Below, one piece after another: positions 47,665 through 59,274 of a stretch of 64,000 bases of DNA (its first letter is position 1; each line of letters begins with the position of its first letter). The translations under genes were made by a program, and so were the position numbers. The stretch covers positions 76,384,001 to 76,448,000 of the forward strand of contig NC_088679.1 of assembly GCF_950023065.1 (NCBI RefSeq). Direction: 5' to 3'. Under the pieces are notes generated by a model. That model was not told the origin of the DNA. It did not search any database and saw only the letters and a program-made list of their open reading frames with translations. The stretch comes from Planococcus citri (lineage: Eukaryota > Arthropoda > Insecta > Hemiptera > Pseudococcidae).

Positions 47665-47900
47665 CTGGGCCCATAACCTGTAGTATTTGATTCAATTAAA
47701 TGAAGAATAACGCACAAACCGTTTCAATATCTATAATTTCATAAACGCTATTACAACAAACATGAATCCACAGGAATGAAAACTTACATCTAGGGCGAAT
47801 GTACAACATGTGGACATCAGTGTTACCACCAATCGCCACACAAAAAAATCGTTTCAGCCACGAAAAAACGCTAAAATTACTAGATACGAAATTGTCAACA
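47665..47900 (-). mobile_element. Possible solo LTR and primer site of an old Copia-type element
   Basis: The minus-strand GGTTATGGGCCCAG at 47665-47678 matches the copia-type primer site. The adjoining 47679-47900 runs from TGTTGACAAT to ACTACA in element sense (TG...CA), as a 222-bp LTR would. No second LTR or coding region was recognised; the following sequence runs into the palindromic elements. Confidence 0.4.
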
Positions 47901-47904
47901 CAAC

Positions 47905-50280
47905 AGTAGTATGTAGACGTTGAAATTACCTTCCTTTTGCCTCCTGATTTGATCTCGGTTCATTCCCCTCCCCTCGTTTATTTTGTATGACCATTTTTGC
48001 TACAAGAAATCGTTTTTTCTTCCAAAATCCAAATGTACTACATTTTTTCACTCCTCGGTGTGAATTTATTAATTTGACCCCCGAACTCATTCTTGAGCAT
48101 TTTCGACTCATCAGGTTCTTTCTCTGTGGTCTGTACTTATCATATGATAAAAATATCGGTAGGTACTTTCCAGAGCAGAAAATACTTCCGCGAAAATTCG
48201 CTCGGAATTTCGGCCAAAAAAAGACGTCGAATTTTTCGAGCGAGAAAAATGAACAAGATGGTTTACGAGTACCTGGAAGTGGCGCTATTATTCTCTTTAT
48301 TGGCGTACAAAAAAGCCAAAAGAAAAAAGAAAAGCCTCGAACAAGGCTCGTGATACGAAGAGGACGCGGACGCGGGTAGACGCGTCGGAAATTGGCAACA
48401 TTGCTTAAATATTATCGCAAATTATCAACAGCTTGTTGAACACGCGGTCTTGTAACCGGATGATGAAAGAAGAGAATTGGTGAAAAACTCGCAACTTTCG
48501 TGTCGGTTTCTTTTCAATAATTTTAAAAAGAGAAATTTTTTAATCTGTCGAAAACAGCTTAGCTAAGGAATATTAAGTCTCCGCTTCGCTCAACCGCACC
48601 GCAAGAGTATACTCAAGTGAGAAACGACTCTTGAACGGGGAATAAAATATTCTTAGGTACTATCTACTACGTACTGTAACACTGATTTTGAAAGAGAGAA
48701 GAAAAAAGACGCCGCCGTAAAATAAAAATAAAAAACCGAAGAGTTATTCGTCTTTTAGGGTAAGGCTACCCTATCGACACTTGAAGTGGTCCGGACTTTT
48801 GACTGTATAGAAGATGCACGAATGGGGGAGGGAGGAGGAATTTGATACGTCTTTTTTCTGCTCGTTGTGTAGACTTGAATAGGGACTAGGTAAGTTGAGT
48901 AAAATGTATTGATGTTTCAGTTTAGCCGAGATCGTGTGTACTATAATTGAAATTACTCGCCGATTATATTAAATCTGTTTCTATTCGAGTTTAATTACAC
49001 TTCAGTTAACCGTAAATTTCGTTTCGGGCTCGCAACTTGCCTTACGTAACCCTAACACGATGCAAATTTCTCATCGATTTTAATAGGTATAACTATTCGC
49101 GTGTTCGTGGTTAAAAGGTATCCACCATCGTTCAAGTGTTTCGTCTTTCTTAAATCATTTTAATCGGCCTCTTTGTACTCGCTCGGAAACTCGCTCATTT
49201 TATTTTTCTCTCAACAAAAAAAAAAAAAAAAATGAGTTCGTAAAATCTCGATCGACCAGCTAAAAAGCAACTCGGGAAAAAAACAATTGCCTTCGCTTGG
49301 TCGTCGTGAAATTACGTTAACTCGCGAAGAAAAATCCTAAATGGGCAATCGATTTAAACGAGTTTACTTCAAGAAACTTATAATCGGTTTATAGGCGACT
49401 AATTAATTACCTACCAACCAACCAGAAAAGGTTGAATAAATGGGAAACTTTGTTGCCACCTTTTTTTTTCCTTCTCCTTCTTCGCCTTTATAGTTTTATT
49501 TTTATTGGCTAATTAATTATATCCGAAGTGTAAACGATTTTCACGGTTTACGAAATTTGTTTATAGGTCATTAACCGTGTTCGGCACAGTTGTTTGTTAT
49601 GGAAATTCATTTAGGTTCACACCTCCCCCTTTCCAACCGAAAGATGAGCATAAGAAGGAAGGGAAGTGAAACATGTCTGATGTGAATTCGAAGCATTTTT
49701 GCAAGCCACGATGAATTGGCTAAAATAAAGCTAATATACGATGCCACCTGATGTCGAATCGAGTGTTTTGGCGAGCCTGTTGTTTTTTCTTCCCCTCTAC
49801 TCTCTCTCTCTCTCTCTCGCTCTTTTCGTGGAAAAGTCTCGTGTTTCGTAAGGTTTGGTTTCAATTTCAAGTTCGAGATTTATTACGCGGAAAATTCAGA
49901 CCATTTTTTTTTCGACAGCTACGTACTCGTACATCGACAGACAACGCAATATTTATTCAATTTCGCACGTGGTTTTTAGGAGGATTGCTTCGCTGCAACG
50001 TGAGCTTAGATTCGGCCAGATTTCCTAAATCATCGTGAAAAAGCCATTTAAGATCCCCCCCCTACACAAAAAAATCATTCGGAAATTTGAAGTTGGGCTT
50101 TTTTTTAAAGCTCAATTTTCAAAAGCTTTTCAAATTTCAGAGCTATAATTTACAAATTTGAAACGGAATACATATTTTCATATTACCAACTACATACATA
50201 TGTACTTTCGGTGGTGGGATTCGTAAAACCAAAAGGGGGTACAGAGCCATAAATTTTGGTCAAAATATTTATAAAAAAAA
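47905..50280. other. Gene-free, mostly unique-looking stretch
   Basis: A 34-codon frame at 48249-48353 (MNKMVYEYLEVALLFSLLAY plus a basic tail) could be a micro-protein but has no other support. A (TC)9 run is at 49801-49818. TTAATTA and CTCG-rich sequence around 48900-49600 looks regulatory or intronic. No gene is called. Confidence 0.3.
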
Positions 50281-50289
50281 GTGAAATGA

Positions 50290-50655
50290 AATGTTGTCTG
50301 ATACATCATTTTATAGGTTTTCGAAAGCGTTAAATACGAATACCAACTTATTTTTCAATTCGACTCCTACGATGCTCCACATTGGTTTTCCAAATCTTAC
50401 GATTTTTTCAGCTTTGAAGATATTTTGGGAGCCAATGGCGACTTGGGAAGGATCAAATCGAAAAAATAGCTTGATATTCGTATTCAACGCTGCTAAAAAC
50501 CTAATAAAACATACGTCGCACGATTTTTTTCAATTTTCAGGAAAGGGGGTGGGGCAAATGGGTAACTTTACAGGGGTCCAAACAAAAAAACGAGTCAATT
50601 TTCGTGTTCCGCGTTCTCGAAAACGTACGAAACGATATGTCACACAACATGTGAC
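50290..50655. repeat. Three copies of a 60-bp core repeat, mixed orientation
   Basis: The core is roughly ATGTTTTCRAAGGCGCTGAA followed by TACGAATATGACATTATTTTTTCGAT. One + copy is near 50310-50380; two minus copies are near 50455-50530 and 50590-50655. Related copies occur at 51749, 51885, 59053, 59198, 62069 and 62193. Confidence 0.5.
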
Positions 50656-51131
50656 ATTTTTTCACATTTTGACCAAAATTTTGGGGGTCCTCAGCACCCC
50701 TAGCTTTTTAAACCTCATCACGAAAAGTTCAGAGTTGTAAATAAATATCATTAAAATGATGTTCGTTTCGTGGATTTTTTTTTCAAATTTTCAAATTATA
50801 GTTCCAAAATTTTGCATGCATAGGAAATTTTGAATTTTCACAAAAAAGTTCAAGTTCGAACTTTTGAAATTTTTGGCTAATATTTATGAAACTGTTTTCA
50901 ATTCTTACCTTGAAAACACTGCAAACAGATTCTCTCTAAACTGCAGCAGTCCTGAGCAATCAAACTCCGACTCGGGCGATGGGTCGAAAAATCTCAACTG
51001 CTAGTAAGAACAACCACCTCCACACTTGCCTCATGATGTGGGGGGGGGTTGAAGGACCAATGAAGGCGATTTTTCTTCCTTTGCCAATTCAAAATCAGAG
51101 GATTCAAACTGAAAACCAAACAAGAATGAGT

Positions 51132-51245
51132 CAGCAAATTCTTGCTGCATTATTTACGGCGAACTGGGTATGCAATTTGAGTTCACAGATGTTAATAAAA
51201 TTGCATACCCAGTTTGCCGTAAATACGACTGCAAGATAATTGCTG
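51132..51245. ncRNA. Long precursor-like hairpin, possible miRNA/siRNA source or tiny MITE
   Basis: Arms 51140-51178 and 51197-51236 pair almost completely. The inner 20+ bp (GGCGAACTGGGTATGCAATT against AATTGCATACCCAGTTTGCC) has one G:U pair and no mismatch, around an 18-nt loop. Pairing continues outward imperfectly to CAGCAA/TTGCTG. Size and shape fit a pre-miRNA, but the near-perfect stem also fits a minimal inverted-repeat element. There is no coding content. Confidence 0.4.
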
Positions 51246-51739
51246 CTGGGTCATTTTAGCCACTCTAGTTTTGGGTGTTGGTACAGCAATTTTGCTTCGG
51301 TCAATTGATGATCCAATAAAATAATTATCATCATTTTCGTTTCAGCCCTGCAGAGAGATGTGGGGGGGGGGGGGTTAGACTTTGTGATTGTTACGAATAA
51401 ATTTGTGATTTACGAAAAAAACTTCCAGATTTTGAAGGTCCATATCTCAAGATTGATTGAACTTCGAACAAATTTATTTGCAATGTTTCAAAAAATATAA
51501 ATTAAAAAACTAAAATCTGCCATTAAAGTTTGAAAATCTTGAACTTGAATTTTCATTGAACGTTCTACTTTTCTTAAAAAAAAGATGAAAGTTGAAATCT
51601 ACGATATACAAATTTTAAAAATCACTCTGAAGTATGAAGGCCCATTTTCATGATTTTTGATCAACTGACTTTCAAAATGAGATTTCAGCATAAGAGCCCC
51701 TCCCCTTCATTTTGATCGAAATTAAAATCGAGCGTTAAG

Positions 51740-51930
51740 AATGAAGTGACACATTGATCGTTATTAATATTCAACGACGTTAATTTCGAATATTGACTTA
51801 TTTTTACAACCTGACCGCCGCGAATCTACTTCAATGTTCCTAAACATCAAGCATAAAATACTGAAAAAATTGAAAATAATGTGTGACGAGTCGTTTGTTA
51901 CATTTGTGAGGGTGTTGAGTTCAAATATTA
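51740..51930 (+). repeat. Two diverged copies of the 60-bp core repeat
   Basis: Copies near 51749 and 51885 share GTGACA..GAT..ATATT..GA..TTCGAATATTGACTTATTTTT-like sequence. They are weaker than the 59-kb copies. Confidence 0.35.
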
Positions 51931-51934
51931 AATT

Positions 51935-53985
51935 ATTTTTTGCATAAGACTCCTCGGTGCCTTTCAAGTCTCCAAATTTTGAACAATATACAAATATCTT
52001 TTAAAAATATGAAAATATAGCATGACATGTCAGTTCTCACTACTTCGAGAATGCTAGGCTCGAACATCATTAATTTCTCCGGACTTCAAGTTCTCAGTAC
52101 CTTCCAGTCTTTCAGGTTTCCCCATAAATGAGAGAGAGGTACAAAAATCAGAACAGGAGAAGACAGCAATTCAGTATTTTCTTCTTTCAGCAGGACATTT
52201 TTCAAACACTTTATAACTCCGAGGGGCGGAAGGGAGGGAGGGAAGGAGAGAGAAGGAGGTGTCAATATTTTACACGTCAATTATTCTTTTTTTTTGAATG
52301 TCTTTGGACATTCTACGATTTTTTCAGGGGGGGGGGGAGGCTGGCGTCAAAGCAAACTTTCTTCGCGACTACCTTTAGAACCCCCTCCCCACTCCCCTAT
52401 TTTTTCGATGAAGTGTACACTTTATTACTTTTTCTTTGGAAGTTCTGAAATGACTAACTTTCTACAGTTCTTACTTGGCATAAAAACATGTACGAATTAA
52501 AGTAGATAATTCCTTTAGAGAAATACGAAAAAAAAATTGAAAACTTTAGTAGCTTAGTTAAATATAAAAAAAAAATTCAGAATTCAGAATTTGTAATCAA
52601 AAATCAAAAATATACACATTTTTTTGTTTTTTGTTTTGTTTTTGTGGAGCTCTTTTTCAGTTTTTGATCTTTGAAAATTAAATTCAAAAAGATAAAAGAA
52701 CATCATTTTTAAGGCCGAGTGAAGTAAAGGGGCAAAATTTTAGGAAAATGGATGAAATCGTTTTGAAAATTCACAATTTGAGGGGTACCAAAATAATAAT
52801 TTTCAACAGAAGAAGTTTCAACGCAAAATTCTCGAGTTTTTGGATGGTTTTGAATAAAATTTTGAAACTTGATTCCTTCGTTTGAAAATTTTCGTATTTT
52901 TCCATCTGCTAAAGATTATTTTCTACACAATTTTTTTTATATGTCAGGTGGGAAAAACAACAAAAATTTTTTCAAAATTTCACAAAAAATTAAAATTAAT
53001 TGAAAATCTCAAGTTTGATTGAAAAAAAAGCAGTACTTTTTGATAAAATTGTTGAAAAGCAGGACAACTGGGGGGGGGGGGCTTGCAGGACTTGTAGACC
53101 TGTTGAGACACCCTGTTGTGTTTCATAAAAAAAAGTATCCTAACCACCAAATAAATTTTCGGATCAGACAAATAAAAATTGAATGCTCATTTGAGAATAC
53201 TCCACAAAACGAAATTTCAGGGGCTGAACTTCATTTATCGATTTTTTATTTATATTATTGGATTTCTGACAAAATTTTTAAAAATTCAAAGAACTATTTT
53301 TTCATGGAATAAAAATTGATTAAAGTGGAACAGAAAAATACAATTCGTTCTTGACCTCTCAAATCAATTGATGGTAGTTTCAAATATTGTTCTGGGCCCT
53401 GTAGAAAATTTTTGGTTTCTAGTTGCCTGAACCTCTCTTTTTTCGATGATTTTTTTTTCAACTCAAAACAAACGGAGGATTTAAGTTCGAGTCGTGATTC
53501 TGAAAAAGAGGGCAAGTGAAAAACTCATTTTAGTATGTAACTGCTTTGAAGTTTACTTCGAGAGACACATACCTTACATTCGAGCTGACAAAAAAATGTC
53601 ACCAGAAAATTTCATTTAGACGTTCGAAGTAAACGGAATTTTTCATTCAAAAGTCAACTATAAAGAGAGGTGGAGGACTCACTCAAAAATAAGCCATATT
53701 TGATAAATTAATTTTTTCACTATACAATCTGTACCATCACACGCACACCATGTTCAATAATACCATTCAGACAATACCGATGGCAAAAAAATACCTATAT
53801 TAAATATTTTTTTCATCATTTCCAAATATCTATCACGATCGCGATGAAGAATTTGGATTTTGATATGAAAAATTCAAACAACGTCGTGATATTAAATTAA
53901 AACCTAAGACGAGTCGACGCATCGAAAACATCTGCTACGTATACCTACACTTCGCCTCCTCATCTCTCAATCTCGCGAATGAACA
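51935..53985. other. Gene-free AT-rich stretch with G runs
   Basis: No gene. G runs lie at 52327-52337 and 53070-53081, and a GGGAGG patch at about 52225-52260. Confidence 0.35.
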
Positions 53986-54103
53986 AGACTAACCCCCCGT
54001 TTCGATATTGTTGGAAAAATTTATGCCATAAATTGGCAATCTAGTGTTACCACATAAAATACACATGTACTTATATAACTCGTACCTATACAACCCAGGC
54101 TTA

Positions 54104-54326
54104 CTAATAATTATATATACGTGAAATTCTGTTGCAGTTGGCAGCCATGCTGAAAACGCCGAATACAGACTGACTAAACATCTACTATCCGAGTACATAC
54201 CGTCCGTTAGGCCATCGGTCAATTATTCCGAATCGCTCAAAGTTATCTTCGGAGTTTCTTTGCATCATATTATAGACGTGGTAAGTCAGCACCGATGCCA
54301 ATTCTACTCCTAGTATAACTTTCAAA
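54104..54326 (-). CDS. Weak candidate exons of a small membrane protein
   Basis: On the minus strand, exon 54326-54201 (42 codons) follows a pyrimidine tract and AAG acceptor and ends at donor GTATGT. A 51-bp intron then leads to TTTTCAG and a short last exon, 54149-54104, ending TAG. The exon reads as one membrane helix followed by a polar tail: GVELASVLTYHVYNMMQRNS then EDNFERFGIID. The pattern KxxLGVE(L/V)A..Y..Y..M..S.D is reminiscent of small single-pass mitochondrial proteins of the CEBPZOS type, but the tail does not match. The first exon was not found. The resemblance is inference from memory. Confidence 0.25.
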
Positions 54327-54329
54327 CTT

Positions 54330-55725
54330 CCGATTGGTACGAGAAAAAAATATAGGGGAAGGGGGGGGGGTATTCCGCCGTGTAAACTAAAATCAAAACA
54401 GTTCCTGGTCAAATACAGATACGCGATGTATACGTCGAACCCAGTGGACCGAATGGTCATGTAGTAGATATCGAGGGAATTCGGACAAAGGCAAAAGCAT
54501 CCTTTTTAGAAAGTCTTTTGGCCAAGTATTCTGCAGCCTATCTTTGCCTTTGTATATGATACGTATTCATATGTATGTAGAATACGTTCAGATTTCTTTC
54601 ACTATTTACTATTGACGTTTTGTTTGAATACGTTATGAACTTCTCATCGTTGTTAAAAGAAGCTCACAGTTCGAATACTGCGAGTAAATATTCCTATATA
54701 GGGTCAATTTATGCCAGTGAATGACTAAATGAACGAATGAAGAGGAAGATGTGAGGGGGGGGGAGGGATTTCGGATTGATTTTGAAAATAGACAGGAATG
54801 AATATTATTGCATATTTTATTATGCAGTATAAGTTTTTACAGCCTTAAAAGAACAGATAAATTGCATGGAAATATGTATGTACATTCGTGATAATTAAAT
54901 TGGAAAATTTTTGCTATCTGTTTTCTCCCCCTCCCTTCCTTTAATTTCAAACTGAAGGTTGAACGAGTCACTTAACATAGGCATGGGCTAATTGAATCAG
55001 CACAAAAATTTTTAAATTACTGCCTCGTGTGCTGTAGATGTAGATATAGCTGTACCTATCTTTACACAAGTGTCAAAAATATCTCGCATAAAGGCTTGCA
55101 TCGTGATCAGCTGCCTACAATTAGACTGAATATATACCTTTGAGCATGGTTTTCAATTGGTTTCGTTTCAAGAACCAAATAGCGAGCGAAAAGATGAAAG
55201 CAATGAGATTATCGCTTTGAAAGTTATCGACGTCGATAAAAGAGTATTTGGTAGGTAGATAAATATGAGCACTACAGGCTCTAAAATAATACATAGGGTA
55301 TCTGCATCATCACCATCTTCATCTATATCTCACTATTATACGAACCATGCCACAGACGATAGAAAACCAATACCTATGTCTACGTAACAAATGTACTTGT
55401 AAATCTAATGACCCTTGGCGATTACCTGTTTCACAAGCGTTGGGATGAATATCCCATCAAAGGATTATTTTAAGACTACATAAAAGACACGAGCTACCAT
55501 AGTACCTACCTAATCGATACAACGACAAAAATATATCCAATTATTCGATCGACGCCTACCCAGATACGATGTGAAGAGGTCCATTTTTTTAGAGTACGAG
55601 GCACAATATTGGTCTAGGTCAGAAATTTTTTTTATGTGTATACAAAATAGTGTTCTTTTGAAGTAGGTATACCTACTACCTACTCAACTAATTTGTACGA
55701 AAATTAGACTGGATAAGTATGAGAA
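54330..55725. other. Gene-free, unique-looking stretch
   Basis: G runs lie at 54361 and about 54757. No gene, RNA or repeat was recognised. Confidence 0.35.
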
Positions 55726-55729
55726 TTTT

Positions 55730-56845
55730 CCACTTTGAAATTCAAAATTTTTCGGTTTCATTCACTTTTTTTATTCTATTTTTTTCATGAGTTTTCGATT
55801 CTACTTTCAAATTTTCATTTTATTTTCAGTTCTTGCTCTAATTTTTTATCTTATTTGCAGTTTTTTGAGGTTACTTTATTTTTATTTTCGAATTTATATT
55901 GTCATTCATTTTTGGAGTTTATTTTCAGTTTTTGATGTTCGAGTAATTACCAAAATATTTTGACTTTTTGATTTCAATTTTGATTAAAATCAAATTTTCA
56001 GTTTCTGCTGTTTGGTCTTCCATTTCATTTCGAGTTTTCGACTCCATTTTCCGAGTTTTTGGTTACCTATTCTTCCAATTCATTTTTCAATTTCATTTTT
56101 ACTTTTTGTTCGATTTTTTTTTTGGAATGTTTAAATTTTAGAATGTAGTTTTTGATTCGATTTTTATTTATTTTTATAGAAATTTTATTATTGTTTTTTT
56201 GCTTCATTTTGCGGATTTTTCTTTTTTGATTTTTGCTATTTAAAAAGTTCCCTATTCGATTTTCAGTTTTTACATTTTATTCAGAGTTTTCGCATTAACT
56301 GTGATTTACTGAAGTTTTCACGAATATTTTCGGAGTTTTCGGTTTAGCTTCCATTTTTCCATTTTTCCCCTCATTTTTTGCAGCAAGTTTTTTCAGAATT
56401 TTCAATTTCATTCGCACAATTTTGATTTGATTTAATTTTCAGTTTTTAGTTCAATTTTTTCAGAATTTTCAATTTTATTTGCAGTTTTGCTCAAATTTTT
56501 AGTTTTATAGTTTTATTTTGGCTTTTTGATTTCAATTTCAGTTTTTAATGATTTAATTTTTAGTTTTCAATTTTATTTTCTGAGTTTTTGGTTTAGCTTC
56601 CATTTTTCTATTTTTTTCTTCTTTTTTTGCAACAACTTTTTTCAAAATTTTCAATTTAATTTGCACAATTTAGATTTTATTTTTTGTTTACTATATTTAC
56701 CTAATTTCTGATATATATTTCAAATTTTCAATTTGAATAATTTCACTCTTTGGTTCAATTTTTTTAGAAGTTTTAATTTCATTTTGCAATTTTGATCAAA
56801 TTTTTAGCTCTATATGGTTTCATTTTGACTTTTCTCAAGTTTGTA
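55730..56845. repeat. T-rich degenerate simple array
   Basis: TTTTCAATTTTATTTTCAGT-like phrases without fixed phase. It is the strand complement of the array type at 30240-32520 and directly abuts the minisatellite at 56850. Confidence 0.75.
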
Positions 56846-56849
56846 AAGA

Positions 56850-58975
56850 ATTCATTCGAGAAAAATGTTTTATGCAAAAAAAACATTGAAAAAACTTCGT
56901 TTTTGAATGATTTATTCGAAAAGTTTCAGTAGTGAATGATTCATTCGTAAAACGACGTTTTTGAACGATTCATTCACAAAATGTCATCTACGAATGATTC
57001 ATCGGGAAATAATGTTTTTTACAATTCATTCAAGAAAAATGTCGTTCACGAACGATTCATTCAGAAAATCTGGTTTTTAAACGATTCTTTCAAGAAATGT
57101 CGTTCGCGAACGATTCATTCGGAAAATGTCGTTTACAAACGATTCATTTAGAAAATGTGCTTTTTAAACGATTGATTCAAGAAATGTCGTTCACGAACGA
57201 TTCATTCGGAAAATGTTATTTTTAAATGATTCATTCAAGAAATGTCATTCACAAACGATTCATTCAGAAAATCTGGTTTTTACACGATTCTTTCAAGAAA
57301 TGTCATTCGCGAACGATTCATTTGGAAAATGTTTTTGAATGATTTATTCAAGAAATGTCGTTCACGAACGATGCATTCAGAAAATGTCGCTCACGAACTA
57401 TTCATTCAGAAAATGTCGTTCACAAACGATTCTTTCAAGAAATGTTCACGAACAATTTATTCAGAAAATGTGGTTTTTGAATGATTTATTCAAGAAATGT
57501 TGTTCACAAACGATTCATTCAGAAAATCTGGGTTTTACACGATTCTTTCAAGAAATGTCATTCACAAACGATTCATTCGAGAAATGTCGTTTACAAACGA
57601 TTCATTTAGAAAATGTGCCTTTTTAACGACTGATTCAAGAAATGTCGTTCACAAACAATTCATTTAGAAAATTTGGTTTTCACACGATTCTTTCAAGAAA
57701 TGTCGTTCACGAACTATTCATTCAGAAAATGTCGTTCACAAACGATTCTTTCAAGAAATGTTCACGAACAATTTATTCGGAAAATGTGGTTTTTGAATGA
57801 TTTATTCAAGAAATGTTGTTCACAAACGATTCATTCAGAAAATCTGGTTTTTACACGATTCTTTCAAGAAATGTCGTTCACAAACGATTCATTTAGAAAA
57901 TGTTGTTCACGAACGATTCTTTCAAGAAATGACATTCACAAACGATTCTTTCGAGAAATGTCGTTTACAAACGATTCATTTAGAAAATGTGCCTTTTAAA
58001 CGACTGATTCAAGAAATGTCGTTCACGAACAATTCATTTAGAAAATTTGGTTTTTACACGATTCTTTCAAGAAATGTCGTTCGCGAACGATTCCTTCGGA
58101 AAATGTTGTTTTTGAATGATTTATTCAAGAAATGTCATTCACGAACAATTCATTCGGAAAATGTTATTTTTAAATGATTCATGCAAGAAATGTCGTTCAC
58201 AAACGATTCATTCAGAAAATCTAGTTTTTACACGATTCTTTCAAGAAATGTCATTCGCTATCGCTAACGATTCATTTGGAAAATGTTTTTGAATGATTTA
58301 TTCAAGAAATGTCGTTCACGAACGATTCATTCAGAAAATCTGGTTTTTACACGATTCTTTCAAGAAATGTCGTTCACAACCCATTCATTCAGAAAATGTT
58401 GTTCACAAACGATTCATTTAGAAAATGTCGTTCACCAACGATTCTTTCAAGAAATGTCGTTTACAAACGATTCATTTAGAAAACGTGCTTTTTAAACGAT
58501 TGATTCAAGAAATGTCGTTCACGAACGATTCATTTAGAAAATGTCGTTCACGAACGATTCATTTAGAAAATGTCGTTCACGAATGATTCTTTCAATAAAT
58601 GTCGTTCGCAAACGATTCATTCGGAAAATGTTGTTCACGAACGATTCTTTCAGAAAATGTCATTCACGAACGATTCTTTCAAGAAATGTCGTTCAAGAAC
58701 AATTTATTCAGAAAAATTCTTTCAAGAAATGTCGTTTAAGAACGATTCATTCAGAAAATGTGGTTTTTAAACGATTGATTCATGAAATGACGTCCACGAT
58801 CGAAACATTTGAAAAACGTCGTTCGCAAATGATGCACTCCAGAGTGTCGTTCACGAACGATTCATTCGAAAAATTACGTTCATTAACATTTTTTATAACA
58901 TGCCATCTGAAAAATTCGTTCGCGAACGATTTAATAATAATGAAACTTCTTGAATGATGTTATTTGCGAGCGATT
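56850..58975. repeat. 29-bp minisatellite in opposite orientation
   Basis: The typical unit is GAACGATTCATTCAGAAAAT followed by GTCGTTCAC, the reverse complement of the 34.7-42.2-kb unit type, with a TTCAAGAAATG variant common here. Longer blocks recur (for example 57385-57560 with 57705-57865). Many overlapping open frames come from the 87-nt triple period. Confidence 0.85.
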
Positions 58976-59049
58976 CGTTAAGAGAAGGAGAAGCCCCCTC
59001 GCCCCTCCCCCCACCCAAAAAAATGAATCAAAATTTCCGGAAATGTTTT

Positions 59050-59270
59050 TCAGCATGTGACGTATCGATTGGCATGTTCTCAAAGGCGCTGAATACGAAT
59101 ATGACATTATTTTTTCGATCAGACATCCTTCAAGGCCTCTAGTACCCCCTTTCTCCTCCTCCAAAAGCGTCAAAACGCAACCAAATTGTACCGGTCGTGT
59201 GACATATCGATTTATATGTTTTCAAAGTCTGCGAACACGACTATAAGATTATTTTTTCGATTAAACCTCA
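59050..59270 (+). repeat. Two clear copies of the 60-bp core repeat
   Basis: Copies start near 59053 and 59198, with GTGACRTATCGATT then ATGTTYTCAAAG and TTATTTTTTCGAT. The spacing is about 145 bp. Confidence 0.55.
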
Positions 59271-59274
59271 TCTT

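Noticed and set aside
48249..48353. 34-codon micro-protein with a membrane-like segment
   Set aside because: Too short to support without expression or conservation; noted under the gene-free stretch only.
57242..58957. Overlapping open frames with repeating NDSF/FTNDSF peptides
   Set aside because: They follow directly from the 29-bp minisatellite (three units are 87 nt) and occur in several frames and on the opposite-strand array as well; no gene signals.
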